Part shown: in pieces, positions 40,459-53,289 of the stretch
Position numbering within the stretch: position 1 is the first letter of the stretch
Layout of the letters: each line of letters starts with the position of its first letter
Assembly: GCA_012845835.1 (NCBI GenBank)
Contig: JABAKD010000002.1
Coordinates: forward strand, 21,882,454-21,946,453
From: Undaria pinnatifida
Taxonomy: Eukaryota > Sar > Phaeophyceae > Laminariales > Alariaceae
Direction: 5' to 3'
DNA: 64,000 nt
Translations under genes and position numbers: made by a program
Notes under the pieces: generated by a model
Seen by the model: the letters and a program-made list of their open reading frames with translations, nothing else
What the model was told of the DNA's origin: nothing
Database searches by the model: none

Positions 40459-42309
40459 CACTCTGGGTGCCCGGATCTTTGGGGCGGTGGGTTGTTCGGG
40501 TTTGCGAGCTAGAAAGCACTTCCTGGTGGGATTGAGGCAAGGGGACAGACTCATCCCAAACCCTCACGCTGACCCTATAACCCTAACAACCCTAACCCTT
40601 AACCCCGCCCGCAACCCGGACCCAAAACGGGCGAGAAGCGGGCGAGAAGCGAGAAACGCGGCTGCGCCGCCTTTCAATATATTTTTTTGTTTCGTTCCAC
40701 GGACCACCACACACAGCCCTCGGCTAATGAAAGAGCCCAAAAACTACTGTCCAAGATCCGGGCGGTCTGCTGGGCCCACTGTTAGGTCTGCTGGAGCGCT
40801 AAGCTCAATCCAAAGGAGGAGCCGTTTTCGTTAGCGGTCTCCTGCTGCGGTCGAAATTCCACTAGAAAGCTTTCGGCAGGGTCGCCTCGGGTCACTATGC
40901 CACGGAGCGTATGCTCAAGGTAGCTTAAGCACAGAGGGATCGACACAAACAGAGGTGCTACTACACATGGAAACACGTTGGAAATTGGCAACGTCATTGC
41001 CATGGAAATGCTTCTGAAAGCTGAGGAAGAAATATCTCATGGCCGAAGAGAAGGAACCAGATTTCGGCCGGATGCTTCTCACGGAAAAAGTAAAAACGAT
41101 ACAGTAGACGGAGGCTATTTGTTCCAGCGGCAGTAGTAGTAGTAGTAGTAGTAGTAGGCGTCACGAGGCGGAGTTAGCGGGTGCAGAAGATCCACCAGCC
41201 GCAGCTAACCACCCAGTTATTAACAGGTAGTATCGGGACTAGAGATGAGCGAGTAGGCCACTCTTTCGTGGCGACTGCACGCAAACATGTAGTAAGAGCG
41301 TCTTGCTCCGACGACTGTTGGCCGTGGAACGAGTGATCGCACACGCTGTTGCGTCGAACAAGAGGCGCACGCTTGTCAGCTCAAGCGTGTACGGGCACTT
41401 TCTTCAAGCGCTAGCACACGTTAGGGATACCGATGGCTACACACAATTCAAGTTAGGAGAGCGACGGCTCCAGCCTGATTCTAGGATAGCCCCTCCCTCC
41501 CCAAAAGCAGCGTCTTATATTTCAACGAACGTTTCATGTCTGCTCGACACGAGAAAGGATGATATGAAAAAGTATCTTAATTATTTTTTCCTGCTTGCAA
41601 AATAGTTCCGAACGACGACAGCGCGTGCTACGATAGAGAGAGGGTGCACCACTTTTTTCTCTGAGGTTGGTTCCTAAATTTGGGAGCTCAAGACCTCTCC
41701 AACAAAACTGATTTGGGGAGAAACAAAATTGCTACTACCCGATGAAAGATCCCATGGCCATGGCCGAGGTACACGACGAGAATGATGCCAAACAAAAATG
41801 ATCTTTTTTTTACGACGATTTTGGGCTAAGGAGTGTCTTGAGTCATTCAGACACCATTTCAGACGGAAAGGGCTACGTACCTCTACCGAAACACGCCCCC
41901 GACGTCGAGGTGGCAACGGGCATCGTATTAAAGGAGACACGGCCGGGATCTGAGTTCAAAACCGGCTATTTCGTTAAGAAAAGTTGGGGGGGGCTACCGT
42001 AGAGCGACTCTCCAGTCAATTCATCGACTCTGAGCTGGCCGAGTTGGACGAGTTCAACAAAGCTCAAGGCGGCGACCGTGGTCGTATGTTTGCCGAGTGC
42101 CGCAATCGCCAACGCACGCTGGCATATGGTCTGTTTGTTGCTGAGAACGTCGCTCGGCGCATCTTCGATGGGTGATCGGGGCAGTTACCGGATGGCTTAT
42201 AATGCTGAGGAAGGGGTTTCATTTCGACGAGATAGAGGCCATGTGGGGTCCGTCAAAGTCCAGCCCGTACCGAGCAAGCCGTCTGGCATCGACCCCGTAA
42301 ACACTCACC
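40459..42309. other. intergenic DNA, no gene supported
   Basis: Contains telomere-like CCCTAA-type words (40575-40607), an (AGT)n tract at 41129-41158, and ORFs of 100 codons (41303-41605), 88 codons on the minus strand (41674-41940) and 63 codons (41984-42175). The last, with QFIDSELAELDEFNKAQ, looks protein-like but is short and unassigned. Confidence 0.4.
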
Positions 42310-43800
42310 GGAAGAATGATTGATATATAGCGCGCGATCGGAGTATCACACACAGCTTGCAAAGATTAGTTTCGACGAAATCTTCGATCTCACAGCTGGA
42401 GTGTATTTTAATTTTTATAATATATATAGAAAAATATACATTACCAGGCGGGTGCTATAAAGGGGTGTCTTCTTGCTGCAACCGTCAGATTCGTCCCCTT
42501 TAAGGGTTTATAGTTTTCGCGCACAGATTGAAATGCTCGCCCCCCCGGCGCCCCCCCGATCCCTCTTGTTCAAACGCCGCACCTGAAATCAAAAATCTGC
42601 CAGAGTAGTAAGCTCTACCAGCCAGCTGATATCATCTCATTATCCATCTAGTTATCCATGCCGTAGCTCCAACTCATCTCCGCCCCCCCCCCCCCCCCTC
42701 CTTCCTTTTGTTCCCCGCCCAGTTCATTCAAACGCTCCACTTACAATCGAAATCGGCCAGAGTATCAAACAGTTCTAAGCAATTTTTATCACGTCATTAT
42801 CTTTCTAGCCATCCATGACGTAGTTTTCATTCATCCCCCCTCCCCCCCTCCAACGCCCCCTCCTTCCCCACACCCAGCACGATCGCCTAGACCCAGCACC
42901 GCGCGTATAGCAAGCCCCCACGTATATGATTCATACGCGCGATCGGAGGATCACACACAATGTTGCGAACAACAAGTGTAGACCAAATTCTTGATCTCAT
43001 AGCTGGAGTGAATTTTAATATTATATGTGACCTAAACCTCTTGAATGCCCCCCCCCCTGCCCGCCCCCTTTTTTTTTTTCTTTTCCTCGCTTTCGCTTGC
43101 TTAAACGCCTCATCTAATATAGAAACCTGCCAGGGTAATAAACACTTCTACCACGCCCTGGACATCGACTCATCATCTGCTTAGAGCCGTCCATGCCGCT
43201 GCTGCAATTCCCACCCACCCTCGCCCCCAACGCCCCCTCCTTCCCCACCACCCGCACCATCGTCTAGACCTAGCACCACGAGTATAGCAAACCCCTGCAT
43301 CTATGTGACCTGAAGCCTTCCCTCCCCGCCCCCCGCCCCCCCCGCCACATCCCCCCCCCCCTCCCCCACAAGAAGGATTTACAATTTCCACGCACAAATT
43401 GACCTACCCCACCCGTCCCCTCCCCCCCCCCTCCCGCCCCCTTTTGATCACAACCAGGCCCCCACGTCCTTAACAAACTCCGCCCCCCCCCTCACCGGTT
43501 ATTCGACTTACAGGATTCACTTGATAAACGGATGCATTTCCTTCCACAGCTATCAGATTTTGTCCCCCTCAGAAACGGGTTTTATAGTTTCCGCGCACAG
43601 ACTGCCTAACATCACCCTGTTGGCCCTGATAGCTACTCTGTAGTTGCAAGGGGAGTCGTCGACGTATATGCTTATTGAGGACACACAACCCGTACTACGC
43701 GCGATCGGAGTATCACACACAGCTTGCAACGATGAGTTTCGACAAAATATTCAATCTCACAGCTGGAGTGTATTATTATTTGTATAATATACTACATAAA
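42310..43800 (+). repeat. R1 family, longest array of modules
   Basis: About 1.5 kb with at least three cores: ATTAGTTTCGACGAAATCTT at 42366, a diverged ATG at 42959 (MLRTTSVDQILDLIAGVNFN), and ATG at 43733 (MSFDKIFNLTAGVYYYLYN). Between them lie C-rich linkers, CATCTAGTTATCCATGCCGT, CGATCGCCTAGACCCAGCAC, TTGATAAACGGATGCATTTC and TCAGAAACGGGTTTTATAG. Outer modules precede each core. Confidence 0.85.
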
Positions 43801-44326
43801 ATATAGGTGTATTTCGTAAGGGCAACTCTTTCAATGCAGTAAAAGTTGAGGGATCAGAGATGGAAAGAGGTCAATTTTCAACCGCCCGCCCCGAAAAAAA
43901 AGATTGCTGTTCCGGCTCCGTGCGCCGTGTTATAATATCGTGGTTTTGATTTGTTTTTGCTTTTGTTTGTACGGGAGTCAGCCTTTCAAAATAGCGTTGT
44001 TCTTGTTTAGTCAGACTTTGAACTCTACGAGTGATCAACACCAGAGGATGGGCAATCATCCCTCTTCACCACAAGTTGCAGAAAGGGCATGCAATGAGGA
44101 ACTAACTGTGGGGCTTAGAGAAGCCCTTCCTTATGGAGCACCGGCGCCTTCATCAATATGTTTTCTTTTCCAAGTGAAGAAAAACCACGCACGTTGGGTT
44201 GTTTTGATCGTCATCCAATACAAAATTGTCCCCTCGTTGAGACGAATTCACTTTGCCTACGAAGCTCAGCTGTAGGGCCGCCAAGACACACGAGATGGTG
44301 GCAAGGATATTTCATAGTACTATCTT
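43801..44326. other. intergenic DNA, no gene supported
   Basis: The 123-codon ORF at 43904-44275 has no recognised domain. Confidence 0.4.
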
Positions 44327-44642
44327 CCATTTTGTGGTGGTCGATGCAAGGCTGCTGTGTCCCAGCCGTGCCATAAGCGGCAGGCTCTGGGTTGCGGACA
44401 AGTATAACGTAGCGTGTCTCCTTCCAACATTCCCGTTGTAACCCATCGCAGTCTGACCTCAGATTTACTCTTTAAATGCCTCCGAGGTATGATATGGAGC
44501 TGGGTTAACCTTCTCTTCGTGGTGGTCGACGCACGGGTGCTGTGTCTCCGCCGTGCCATAAGCGGCAGGCTGTGGGTTGTGAACAAGTGTAACGTAGCGT
44601 GTCTCCTATGTTCCCGTCGTAGCCCACAGCAGTATAACCACC
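44327..44642 (+). repeat. direct tandem duplication, ~180 bp spacing
   Basis: TGTGGTGGTCGATGCAAGGC ... GTGCCATAAGCGGCAGGCTC ... AACGTAGCGTGTCTCC at 44334-44424 returns as CGTGGTGGTCGACGCACGGG ... at 44518-44609. CCCGTTGTAACCCATCGCAG and CCCGTCGTAGCCCACAGCAG close the two units. Confidence 0.85.
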
Positions 44643-45933
44643 CCATATATATTCGTACACGTAATTTAACACCTCCGAAGAATAGAGCAAAACCAACCTT
44701 GACCACTTTTTTTGGCGTTGGTGATAATGAAGGTTTGGGATTTGGGTTTCTAATTTTACCATACTGGTCAGCATATAGCAGATATGATCGGTGAAAAAAT
44801 CACGGCGGAGCGTAAAAAAAATAAACTCCCCATAAGACGCCGTTTTAATCAGAAATGATCAGAAGAACAGACAGTGAATGAGCCCAGGTACCCCGAAACC
44901 TCCCTTAAGACAAACACATTACGCCAATTATACTGCATATTATTCAGCCTAACAAAAGGGCTGTTTTTATGTCCTCAGGTAAAACACCTGTCTGTGAATG
45001 GCGCTTCCACAAATATCCACTAAGCAGGTATGCCATGGTTATAAAAAGAATGGGTTGTTTCAAAATCGTTCACATGACAGGTCGCTTCGTTAACTATTTA
45101 TTATTGTTTTCCACAACACCTGTATCGCAATATAACTACTGACACGTGCTACGATAGAGGTAGCACTTTTGGCCTGAAACGGTTTCTGACGGACGGGGGG
45201 GCTCCTTAACCCCAAGAAATCGTCGGAAATTGGCCATTTTTTTTTGCATGATTCTCGACGCGTACCTCGGCCGTCGGATCATGCATCATCCGGTACAAGT
45301 CGTATATTTTGTCCAAAACAGGTTTCTGGGGGGGGGGGTCTTTAGCTCCGAAGTTGTGGTAATTCAGAAAAAAAAATGGTTCACCCCTATCTATCTTGGA
45401 ACGCGTCTACTCCTACTGGTATGAATCCCGAGTTTGAAAGGATTATAGTGTAATAATCCCAGACCTCCCTAATAAATTTGTACGTTCCCCGCAGGAGTGA
45501 TGCTACCGTGCGGCGTCGGGCTTTGTATCTCCGTCTACCAGTCAGCGTGGAATCCTTGAATCCGTTGACGTTGGAATCCTCGAATCCGTTGACATTGAGT
45601 TCTTGCAGACAACAACAAAAGTGGTACATACAGTTTTGCAACCAACCGCGGTCTTGGGAACTTACACACCGACCAGATGGTTGATTCCGACGGCGGAATT
45701 TTACCTCCTCCTGTCCTTTGGGCTACCTGATCTGTCTCAGGAGCCGCGTATACCCCGCGCCTAACGCGCAAATCCCTGTGTACTACTTTATATATTAGTC
45801 TCTGTGGTCACGTTAACGCCACATCTTCGTGCATTGTTTAGCCAGTCCCGCTGCCCCTTGCTGTGTTCCGCGAATTGTTGTGCTACAACACAGAAACGCA
45901 AGACCAACGATAAAGAACGTGGCACGAAGAAGC
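44643..45933. other. intergenic DNA, no gene supported
   Basis: A small direct repeat GGAATCCT(T/C)GAATCCGTTGAC at 45550-45595. No domain in any ORF. Confidence 0.45.
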
Positions 45934-46095
45934 ATGCACCGATATGGATTCTCCCGGATGTGCGCAAGCCTTGTCATTGTCGGGAGCTTCACTAAAGCTT
46001 TGTCGACTTCTTTTCTACCGGTTATCGCGGGTGTAGCGATAGGTAGAGCGCTGGAACGGTGGGCACCCGAAAAGCCTCAGCCGAATCAGGATCAG
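45934..46095 (+). CDS. possible first exon of an unknown gene
   Basis: ATG at 45934 opens 54 codons with a hydrophobic stretch (ASLVIVGSFTKALS, FLPVIAGVAIGRAL) that could be a signal anchor, ending exactly at CAG|GTAAGC, a near-perfect splice donor. Exons to follow were not found with confidence. A SINE-1 fragment starts about 40 bases on. It may be chance. Confidence 0.22.
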
Positions 46096-46137
46096 GTAAG
46101 CGGAGTCATACAGCATGTCATGTGGTTGCGGCCCCCG

Positions 46138-46250
46138 GTACGTGCCTTCAATTTATCGCGCATTTGGTTCAGCACTCCCGCTTGTTTCTCAGATATTTAC
46201 GTGCTGCGCTCGTCAATTTTAATGCCATTTTTCGCCATTGCAGGGTAGGG
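46138..46250 (-). mobile_element. SINE-1 fragment
   Basis: CCTTCAATTTATCGCGCATT and GGTTCAGCACTCCCGCTTG match the SINE-1 middle in reverse. Confidence 0.6.
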
Positions 46251-46892
46251 GCAGGGTAGTGAGATGAGGGGCTTCCTGAGTGTCCCAACATCGTCACCTA
46301 CGTCATCGCCCATCTATGATGGCCTTGACGTGAGCGTGACATCTGTCATCACGTGGTTTCGCATCTACCATGACATGGTTTCACGTCGAATCTGTAGAAA
46401 CCCCTTCTACGAAGACGCCTACGGAGAGCCCCCCATCGGACCAGGACAATCAGAAAAAGGAATGGAGTAACCGGGTATTGGGTTTTACGATATTTCATTG
46501 TGAGAAGCGGTGTGACCGTGGCTACGTTAAGGGGGTAACCTTTAGGGGTTCTTGTTGCAGTGGCTCGCGGCGACTCCCATATTCCTGGGTGCGGTCGTAA
46601 GCTTTTTGCGCTGTTGTTTATCTTGTGCGAAACCCCAATGGGATGGTCGGTTACGTCGCGCCAAAAAACCCGCCTAAATGCAGCGTTTTGCCGTCGAGGT
46701 ACAGAGTCACTCTGGCAAGTGGCTAAAACCCAGTGGTGAAAAACATGGTACCCCTCCTACAGCAGTAGCCAGACATGGTCGTGTGTCTTCTAACTTCGGC
46801 AAAACGTACAACGCGGGCCTCTCAGATGGAATAGTATGTGAACCTCGTCCCTACCTTGCCCCTAATGCCAGCAAGGTTGTAGGTCCAAGCCT

Positions 46893-47115
46893 CACCGAGT
46901 GCATACTTACTTGTGGGCTCGTAGTTTGTTTTCCTCCGTAAAACACTGACAATATATTGCGGAAAGCGTGCGCGAGAGACCGTGATAAATGGAAATTCTA
47001 TGAAAATCGACGAGAATAGAAAACATAAAGAAAGTGGGAATGCTGAACCGCATGCACGATATATATCAAGGCACGTGTCGGGGGCCGGGGGTTGAGAACG
47101 GAAAACACCCGTAAT
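46893..47115 (+). mobile_element. SINE-1, diverged, head and tail missing
   Basis: CACCGAGTGCATACTTACTT, TGCGGAAAGCGTGCGCGAGA, AATGCTGAACCGCATGCACG and CAAGGCACGTGTCGGGG follow SINE-1 order. Confidence 0.65.
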
Positions 47116-48085
47116 GGGATAAGCTATGCTCAGCGTCGACGTGGGCCACCCCATGCGAGGACCTTGTTTGCGGGGTGGCAGCGGATAAAATGAAACGCCA
47201 CAGTGTTGATCATACAGCATTAATATCCATTATTAGTATCGTCGCCTACGTGCGAGTAAATTATCACAACCAAAACATATTAGTCAAGATCGACCAGAAG
47301 ACGACCACAAACCAGTGACCAAAACAAGACCAAAACAAGACTAAACTATGGTGGGCGCATTCCATCGGAATCAACCCTGAACCAACCGTGCCATATCAGG
47401 CATGTTTCCAGCGGGGTGGCTGACATTCTGACAACACACCGTCATCCAATAGAATGCACTCATTTCCCAATACCCAAATACCCAGTAATCCTCGTACATA
47501 CGTAAATCGTGAATCATATCTACGTAGATTACATGAACATACAGCTCATCAGGCAGGTTGCAAGTAATACATCGTTTTACCTGATGGCCACGGCTTGTCC
47601 AGAAGATTGGGGGGACGTCTTGTACGAGTTGAGATGGGGAGTTTAACTGATATTGAAAATATTCAAAAAAAAATTTAATAGGTCTAAAAATGCATAATTT
47701 CCCTTGGCCAACTTACTTGATGGGTGCTATCTTTCTCATGAGAGGGCCGGTGTAGGCCTTACAAGTGGCCCCCTACCGTAGGCAAGGTTGGTCCCACTTT
47801 ACAGACGCTCTTTTCGTATGAACCCTTCGGCGTGTTGGGTTCGCGTTATTGCTGCAGTATAAATTGTGTAGTGCTGTAGCAGTAGTAATAGCAAATCTTC
47901 CCAGGTCAGTCGTGCTGCTCTCTTGTTCATCCTCCAGCGCCCCGCCCCCCCCCCCCGCCCCCCCCCCGCCTCCCCCGCACACTGCTTTTGCTCGTTCAAA
48001 AATTTTGCGCGATCAATAACTAATCCAAAACAAACATGCACCCTGTATGGATACGGGGTGCGTATGTGGTGCGTACATGCGTACC
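47116..48085. other. upstream region of the decarboxylase gene
   Basis: No gene. A C-rich tract (47940-47978) lies about 110 bases before the chosen ATG and could form part of the promoter, but no TATA box or initiator stands out. A SINE-1 tail word (CACGGCTTGTCCAGAAGA, 47588) is present. Confidence 0.4.
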
Positions 48086-48325
48086 ATGCAGCCCCCGAAC
48101 GATAGCGCCACAGGTGCGTCGTCGCCCTTACGCCTGCCGTTGGCCTCACCACCTTCACAACGGGAAGGACTGTTCAAAACGGAGGGGTGGGAGGGTGAGT
48201 CAGACGTGTTCGACTGGGAACCGTTTCGCCTCTTGGGGGGGTCGATGGTCGAGTACATCGCCGACTACTATCAGCGAGTCGAGGCTCACCCCGTTGCGGC
48301 ACAAGTCGACGCTGGGTACCTAAAG
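48086..48325 (+). CDS. AADC: AADC exon 1
   Basis: Ends GGGTACCTAAAG|GTATGA, phase 0. The last 33 codons hold FRLLGGSMVEYIADY and the HPV-x-x-x-V-x-x-GYLK block, which is the N-terminal helix-swap region of the family. The ATG at 48086 (ACCATGC context) was chosen; ATGs at 48047 and 48077 are in the same frame and would add 13 or 3 residues. The first 45 residues are low-complexity and may be partly untranslated. Confidence 0.85.
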
Positions 48326-50625
48326 GTATGAATACTTTTACTTGTTTTGCATATCTCGGTTGTTAACCGTGCGGCTGGCGTTGGTTGCTGGTACATTGAG
48401 TTCTCGTGAAACTGTATACGTTAAAAACACTTGAACGAAGGAGTAGGGCCGGTCCCTCTGCCCCAGTGGCGGAGGGACCATATTTCGTATTTTGCAACTA
48501 GGAGATCGGTTAAACAGTCATACACGTAGTTGGCGATATACAGTACGAGCTGGTTCCAGCGACAAACGTAGATTTCCTTGGGACGTCGGCGAAGATGAAG
48601 CCGGCTGATTATCAAGAAAAGTGCAGGCTGAATTCAAAGTGTTCGCAAAGCAATTACCGGAATAAATTCGCCGGGGTTCTTGGAGGGTCTTCGTGGGTGG
48701 CGTTCAAGGCGCAGGGCGAAGATGCCCTGGGGATTCTGTCTCCAGACGTCTGATTAGCAGAGGTGAACTCGCCAGAAAATGTCATTCTTGTGGTCCGTGT
48801 CCACGCCATGCACGAGGTCGGCGATGATGACGGGGGGGGGGTGGCTCAGGGCATATCCTGGTCAACTATGATCGTGTATCTTCCGTCTGCATGGCGGGGC
48901 TGTCTTCGGGCCCTGGAACAGCTGGGTTGCCAGTACTAGTGCAGCAGCGGTTCCCGTCGTTTACGGGTCCAACGCTGTCACTTATGAGGGGCGACACACC
49001 GGGACGAGCGCTGGTGGAGCCGCCAATATGTAATCGAGGCACGCTCCTCGTGCGATGGCCCGCAATGCGAAGCAGTAGTTTTGTTTTATAATTCAGAACC
49101 GCTGGTGGCGGTGATCTTCGGCCAGTAACGTTGCACATTGATGAAAACATCGAGTGGAGTATCCCGGTTGGGCTCGTCGTGACCTGCTCCCACCCACACA
49201 TGAAGGCAATCGCTATAACAAGGGTTCGTAGTCCGATTGCTGTCGATATATCTTAGGTATAAACCCGATCTCAAGCTCCCACGTTTGGGAGCTCCATCAC
49301 AGGATAATTGTATCTCTTGCAATGAGGCGTATTTTTTTCATGACGAGGTGTGGGGGATGCATAGCCTTGTTTTCATTAGTTTCTAATAGTTTAGCGGCCT
49401 CTTCGATCCCCGTTCCAATTTCTGGTTGTTTTGTTTACGTCCTTTAACCGCCGCTTGGTTTTCATCTGCGATTATTCAGGGTAGGCTAATGTTGTAGAGT
49501 GTGATACGTAGATAAAGGGCCTATAGATTTGAGGTGAAATCATAGTTTATGTGAAGCCGTGCCATGACCCTCTGATAGGCGTTTGGAGTCTGTCACGTCA
49601 AGATCATAAGCATGTAGTCGGGCAAGAACGTAGGTGACGGTGATGCTCCAGGCCTGGCATTCCTCTGGTCTCAGTTAATAGTTTATGTCAAGATACGGCC
49701 TCGAAAGGCCTGTAATTATCCGAATTTGATATTTGGATGGGTTTTGTGTGATAAGGTTGGCGTTTAATATCCGGGAAAGTTAGGAAATAAATCGGAGGCA
49801 AGTGCCTCCGATCTCAGAAGCTATCCGGGGCTCTGGTGGAATCGAATAAAGCAACGTCTCTACGAAGGAAAAGAAAGTGAGTACTCTACGAGGACCTGCT
49901 CAATTGACAGACCTGCAGGGGGCACTCTCTATCCCCACCTACAGTATAGCCTTATATTTATTTAGTGTACCATGGTATGATATTGCCTGCCTTGTGTCTG
50001 AACTATGACCTTCCAAGCCGACGGAGAAACCAGTAGGAACACATGAGCCATGAGGTCAGCGTTTCTTGACACTAGATAAAATCTGGCGTCCCCCTCGGGG
50101 ACGCTCCTTGACATACGCCAAACACACGCCGCAGGTGTTTGAATATTGACGGGGAATGATTTTACCGTCACACATTGTCGTTTCTTGAGATTTACAGCTT
50201 GAAAAAAATCGTGGGATGGGCCCCGAGAAAGAAAGCACAACTGTATAGACTATATATCGAGAAGTGCAAGGAGGCCAAAACGAACGTCTAATATGTAGGG
50301 ATACACTGTGGCCCGGAAAAAAAAGGAAATGCCCAGCCATTCCCCAAGGCCGCATCAGGCACTCACCCAAGTTGGCCCCTTTGTTGGAGAAATCGATGCG
50401 CGGGATTGGTTCCCTAAAGAAGAAGAGAGGATAGCACGGGCCATCGCGCAACGGGCAGGGTATCAGCTATGGAATTATTGTATCACATTGGGTACCCCGA
50501 CTTGATAGAGGGAAATGTAGGAGGATAGTACAGTTAAGAGAATGCAAATCGGTCTGTACCACAAAAAAGAGAGAAAAGAGAGGTTTTCCCTTGTTTCCCC
50601 AACCAACCCCTTTATTGAGTCGGGT

Positions 50626-50781
50626 TCGATACGCCTTTACGTCATGTGGAGGCCCCGAATTTCGTGAGGGCTGCTCTGGCCTGCAGAGCAGGGCGGGCGA
50701 GGTCTCGATACGCCTTTACATCACGTGGAGACCCTGAATTTCGTGAGGGCTGCTCTGGCCTGTAGAGCAGGGCGGGCAAGG
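50626..50781 (+). repeat. 78-bp tandem duplication with hairpin, AADC intron 1
   Basis: Two units reading TCGATACGCCTTTAC, CACGTGGAGACC or its variant, GAATTTCGTGAGGGCTGCTC and CAGAGCAGGGCGGGC. CTGCTCTGGCCTGCAGAGCAG-type sequence in each gives a 7-bp stem. Confidence 0.85.
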
Positions 50782-52764
50782 TCTGCAACCATGCGCTGTG
50801 CATCGGGTCTGCTGTGCAAGCTCAAGCACCTTCGTGCCTTACACCAGGTCCTCCAGGCTTCACAATCCACAAATAAATGTAGGTGATGCGGTGGGTACCT
50901 ACACGGTATATTATGTGGTGTAGGAGATCCGCTGTGGGCAGCACCGAGATAGACCGCATCTTCTGCGAGGGGGGGTGCACCACGCTTTCATGCGACAGCA
51001 GCAGGGCCCCTCCTGCGCTCAAGCGCACTGCTCTCAAGCAGAAGGATCCTGCGCAAAACCTATGCTTGTTCTTTTGTGGTTAGCTTGTACTGCTCTTCTT
51101 ATGCTTTTTTTTGCCACAGTCGCGGAAATATTATTAGTCGCGGAAATATTATTAATTTTCCACAGTGGATAAAAAAAACAGAGAAATCAGCGGTGATCTG
51201 CGCAGAACTTGAATCGGGAGTGAGTGTGTTTCGCAAGACGCACAAACAGTAGGTAAGTGGTGTATGTTTTGCAAGGTGAACTGTGCGCATGGTATACAGT
51301 ACCAGGTATGCCCTACGCAGTGATGGGAAAAATGGGACATTGTTGTGTTCGACTTCCGCGCAAGTACATTAAAAAGGTTTGTTTCACCATACATTCATGG
51401 TGTATCCAATTCGACCGCAAACGCACTTTCGACTCGGCCACCTCTCATGCAGTCGTGAAAGAACGTGTTTCTTGCTGAAAATCCATTCATGACATAACCT
51501 ATTTTCATGTAGTCGGGATAATAGTGAATAGAGAAGGCTAGTTGACAACGCAATTTAAGGCTTGTACCACACCTCACCCACTGTGGTACGGAATAAAGGT
51601 GCAATGCCCCATGTATGTCTTATTTGCCTCCCGATGGGTGAATATTGTTGTTTTGGACCAATGTATGTTGGCGACGTATCGGCACGCACTGTATATCTGC
51701 GTCGCAGGTTGTGACCATAGAGCTCGTCTCACTAGACTATAGGGCATCAGCACGGACACTGGTTGTGCTTGATGTAGATGTGAGGTAAGATCGGTGTACT
51801 TGTAGTGTGAAGACAGGTGATGGGAAATAAGTATCTTCTTCTCTGGTCCCAGGGATGGCCATGAGGTCATGGAATATTGCGTGTATCTTGGCGTTTTTAA
51901 TGCCACACGGGGGATCCCACAGGAATGTTTTGAGTAGGAGCTCGTATGGAGGCATTTTCGCGTACATATAAAACCACTCGAAAATAGAGTATGGCATCTG
52001 CAAACAAGATCCTCATTTGTTTCGAAAGTATATAATAGGAGAAATGCAGCGAAAATCAAATGTTACAGAGTTTTTCAGGTGTTTTTAGCCTTTTGTGACT
52101 CCATAACTTTCTACGCCTCACCGGTTTGGCTCCACATTTTCTCCGAAGACCTGCTAAAGACAACAGCAAGAGTTATATCATCAGCCTGGCAAGCAGCAAG
52201 CTATTGGCGAAAATCATTTTTTCATCAGTGATGTACCCATTGTAGTAGGCTCCCGCGCGTGAAATGAAATATTTCAGCGATTTGGAGACCTTTTTTTCAT
52301 GTTGCTCCGTCGCAAGTTTGAACTCACGAAAACATCTCGTGATGAACTTCTGGCTGTCTACGACTGCTTCTGACGCACCCGACGTCGGCATACACCTCAC
52401 CACGAGCGTCCCTCAATTTCGAGGGCCGTGATTGCTTGTGTAGAGCTGTAGATGCCCGCTAGTGAAGTGCACACGTTCAGTTGGGGATCGTTTTTTGTTT
52501 CGTTTTGTGTAGCTCAAATTTCGATAACTTCAGCGCCTCAAGTCGAGGCGTGGACATCTGCTGAGACCCAAAGGGGAACCGATCTGAAGAGACTCACAAC
52601 ATCTGTGGATGAAGCACTCTTGGCCCTGGGGTTTCGCTAACCTTAAGCCACAAACCAGCCGAAGTTCTATACGCAGCGTGTGAACCTAGCCACGTTATTT
52701 TACTGTTCCGATATAACATCTAGATATTAGAGCGGCCGGAAAACCGGGGACCCGGGGACGCTTG

Positions 52765-53138
52765 TGTTAAGGTATTAGAGGGGTATTAGTCCGTTTGACC
52801 ACTTGCAACTGGTTAACCAATAGCTTACCCAAACTAAGCCTTATGACACTCTCCCCCCCTGAAACGGCGGGATAGCAGGTCGGCCGGATAAACGGGCGGA
52901 CCTGTCAATATATCCAAGCCGTTTCATTTCCTGGGTATACCGGGGAGAGTATGTTTCAAGTTCGCCATGGGAAAATCTGAACAAGTTTATTATGGTGGAT
53001 GTGGGGATCGAACCCACGACCCAAAAACCCATGGTCTGTCGACGACGCCATTTATTAAGGAATTTAGTGGGGTATTAGTCCGTTTGACCACTTGCAAACT
53101 GGTTAATCAATAGCTTACCCAAACTAAGCCTTATGACA
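52765..53138 (-). mobile_element. TRIM-84, complete, in AADC intron 1
   Basis: LTRs at 52765-52848 (84 bp) and 53053-53138 (86 bp) around a 204-bp interior. Read on the minus strand the LTRs start TGTCATAAGG; the interior starts with TGGCGTCGTCGACAGACC and a tRNA T-arm-like GTGGGTTCGATCCCCAC and ends in a GGGGGGGAGAG purine tract before the 3' LTR. CTTG flanks both ends (52761-52764 and 53139-53142). The LTRs differ at about six positions, so it is not brand new. No coding capacity. Confidence 0.88.
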
Positions 53139-53289
53139 CTTGGGCACCCCCGTGGCCTTAAGCCCTCTCGGGATTCAGAAACGAAAACATAAAAATACAG
53201 TATTTTCCAAAGAAGGCTTATCGCGTTGCTGGAGCGCATCCAATTGGTTGAGAGGGTCGTGGTCCAGTGCCGTCCTTTTCCTTGCGGGT

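Noticed and set aside
40520-40570. GLRQGDRLIPN resembles the GLRQGDPLSP motif of LINE reverse transcriptases
   Set aside because: Only about ten residues match, the proline and serine are changed, and no other RT motif is found on either side in any frame.
40575-40607. CCCTAA-like telomeric words
   Set aside because: Only a few degenerate units; not a telomere or a clear interstitial array.
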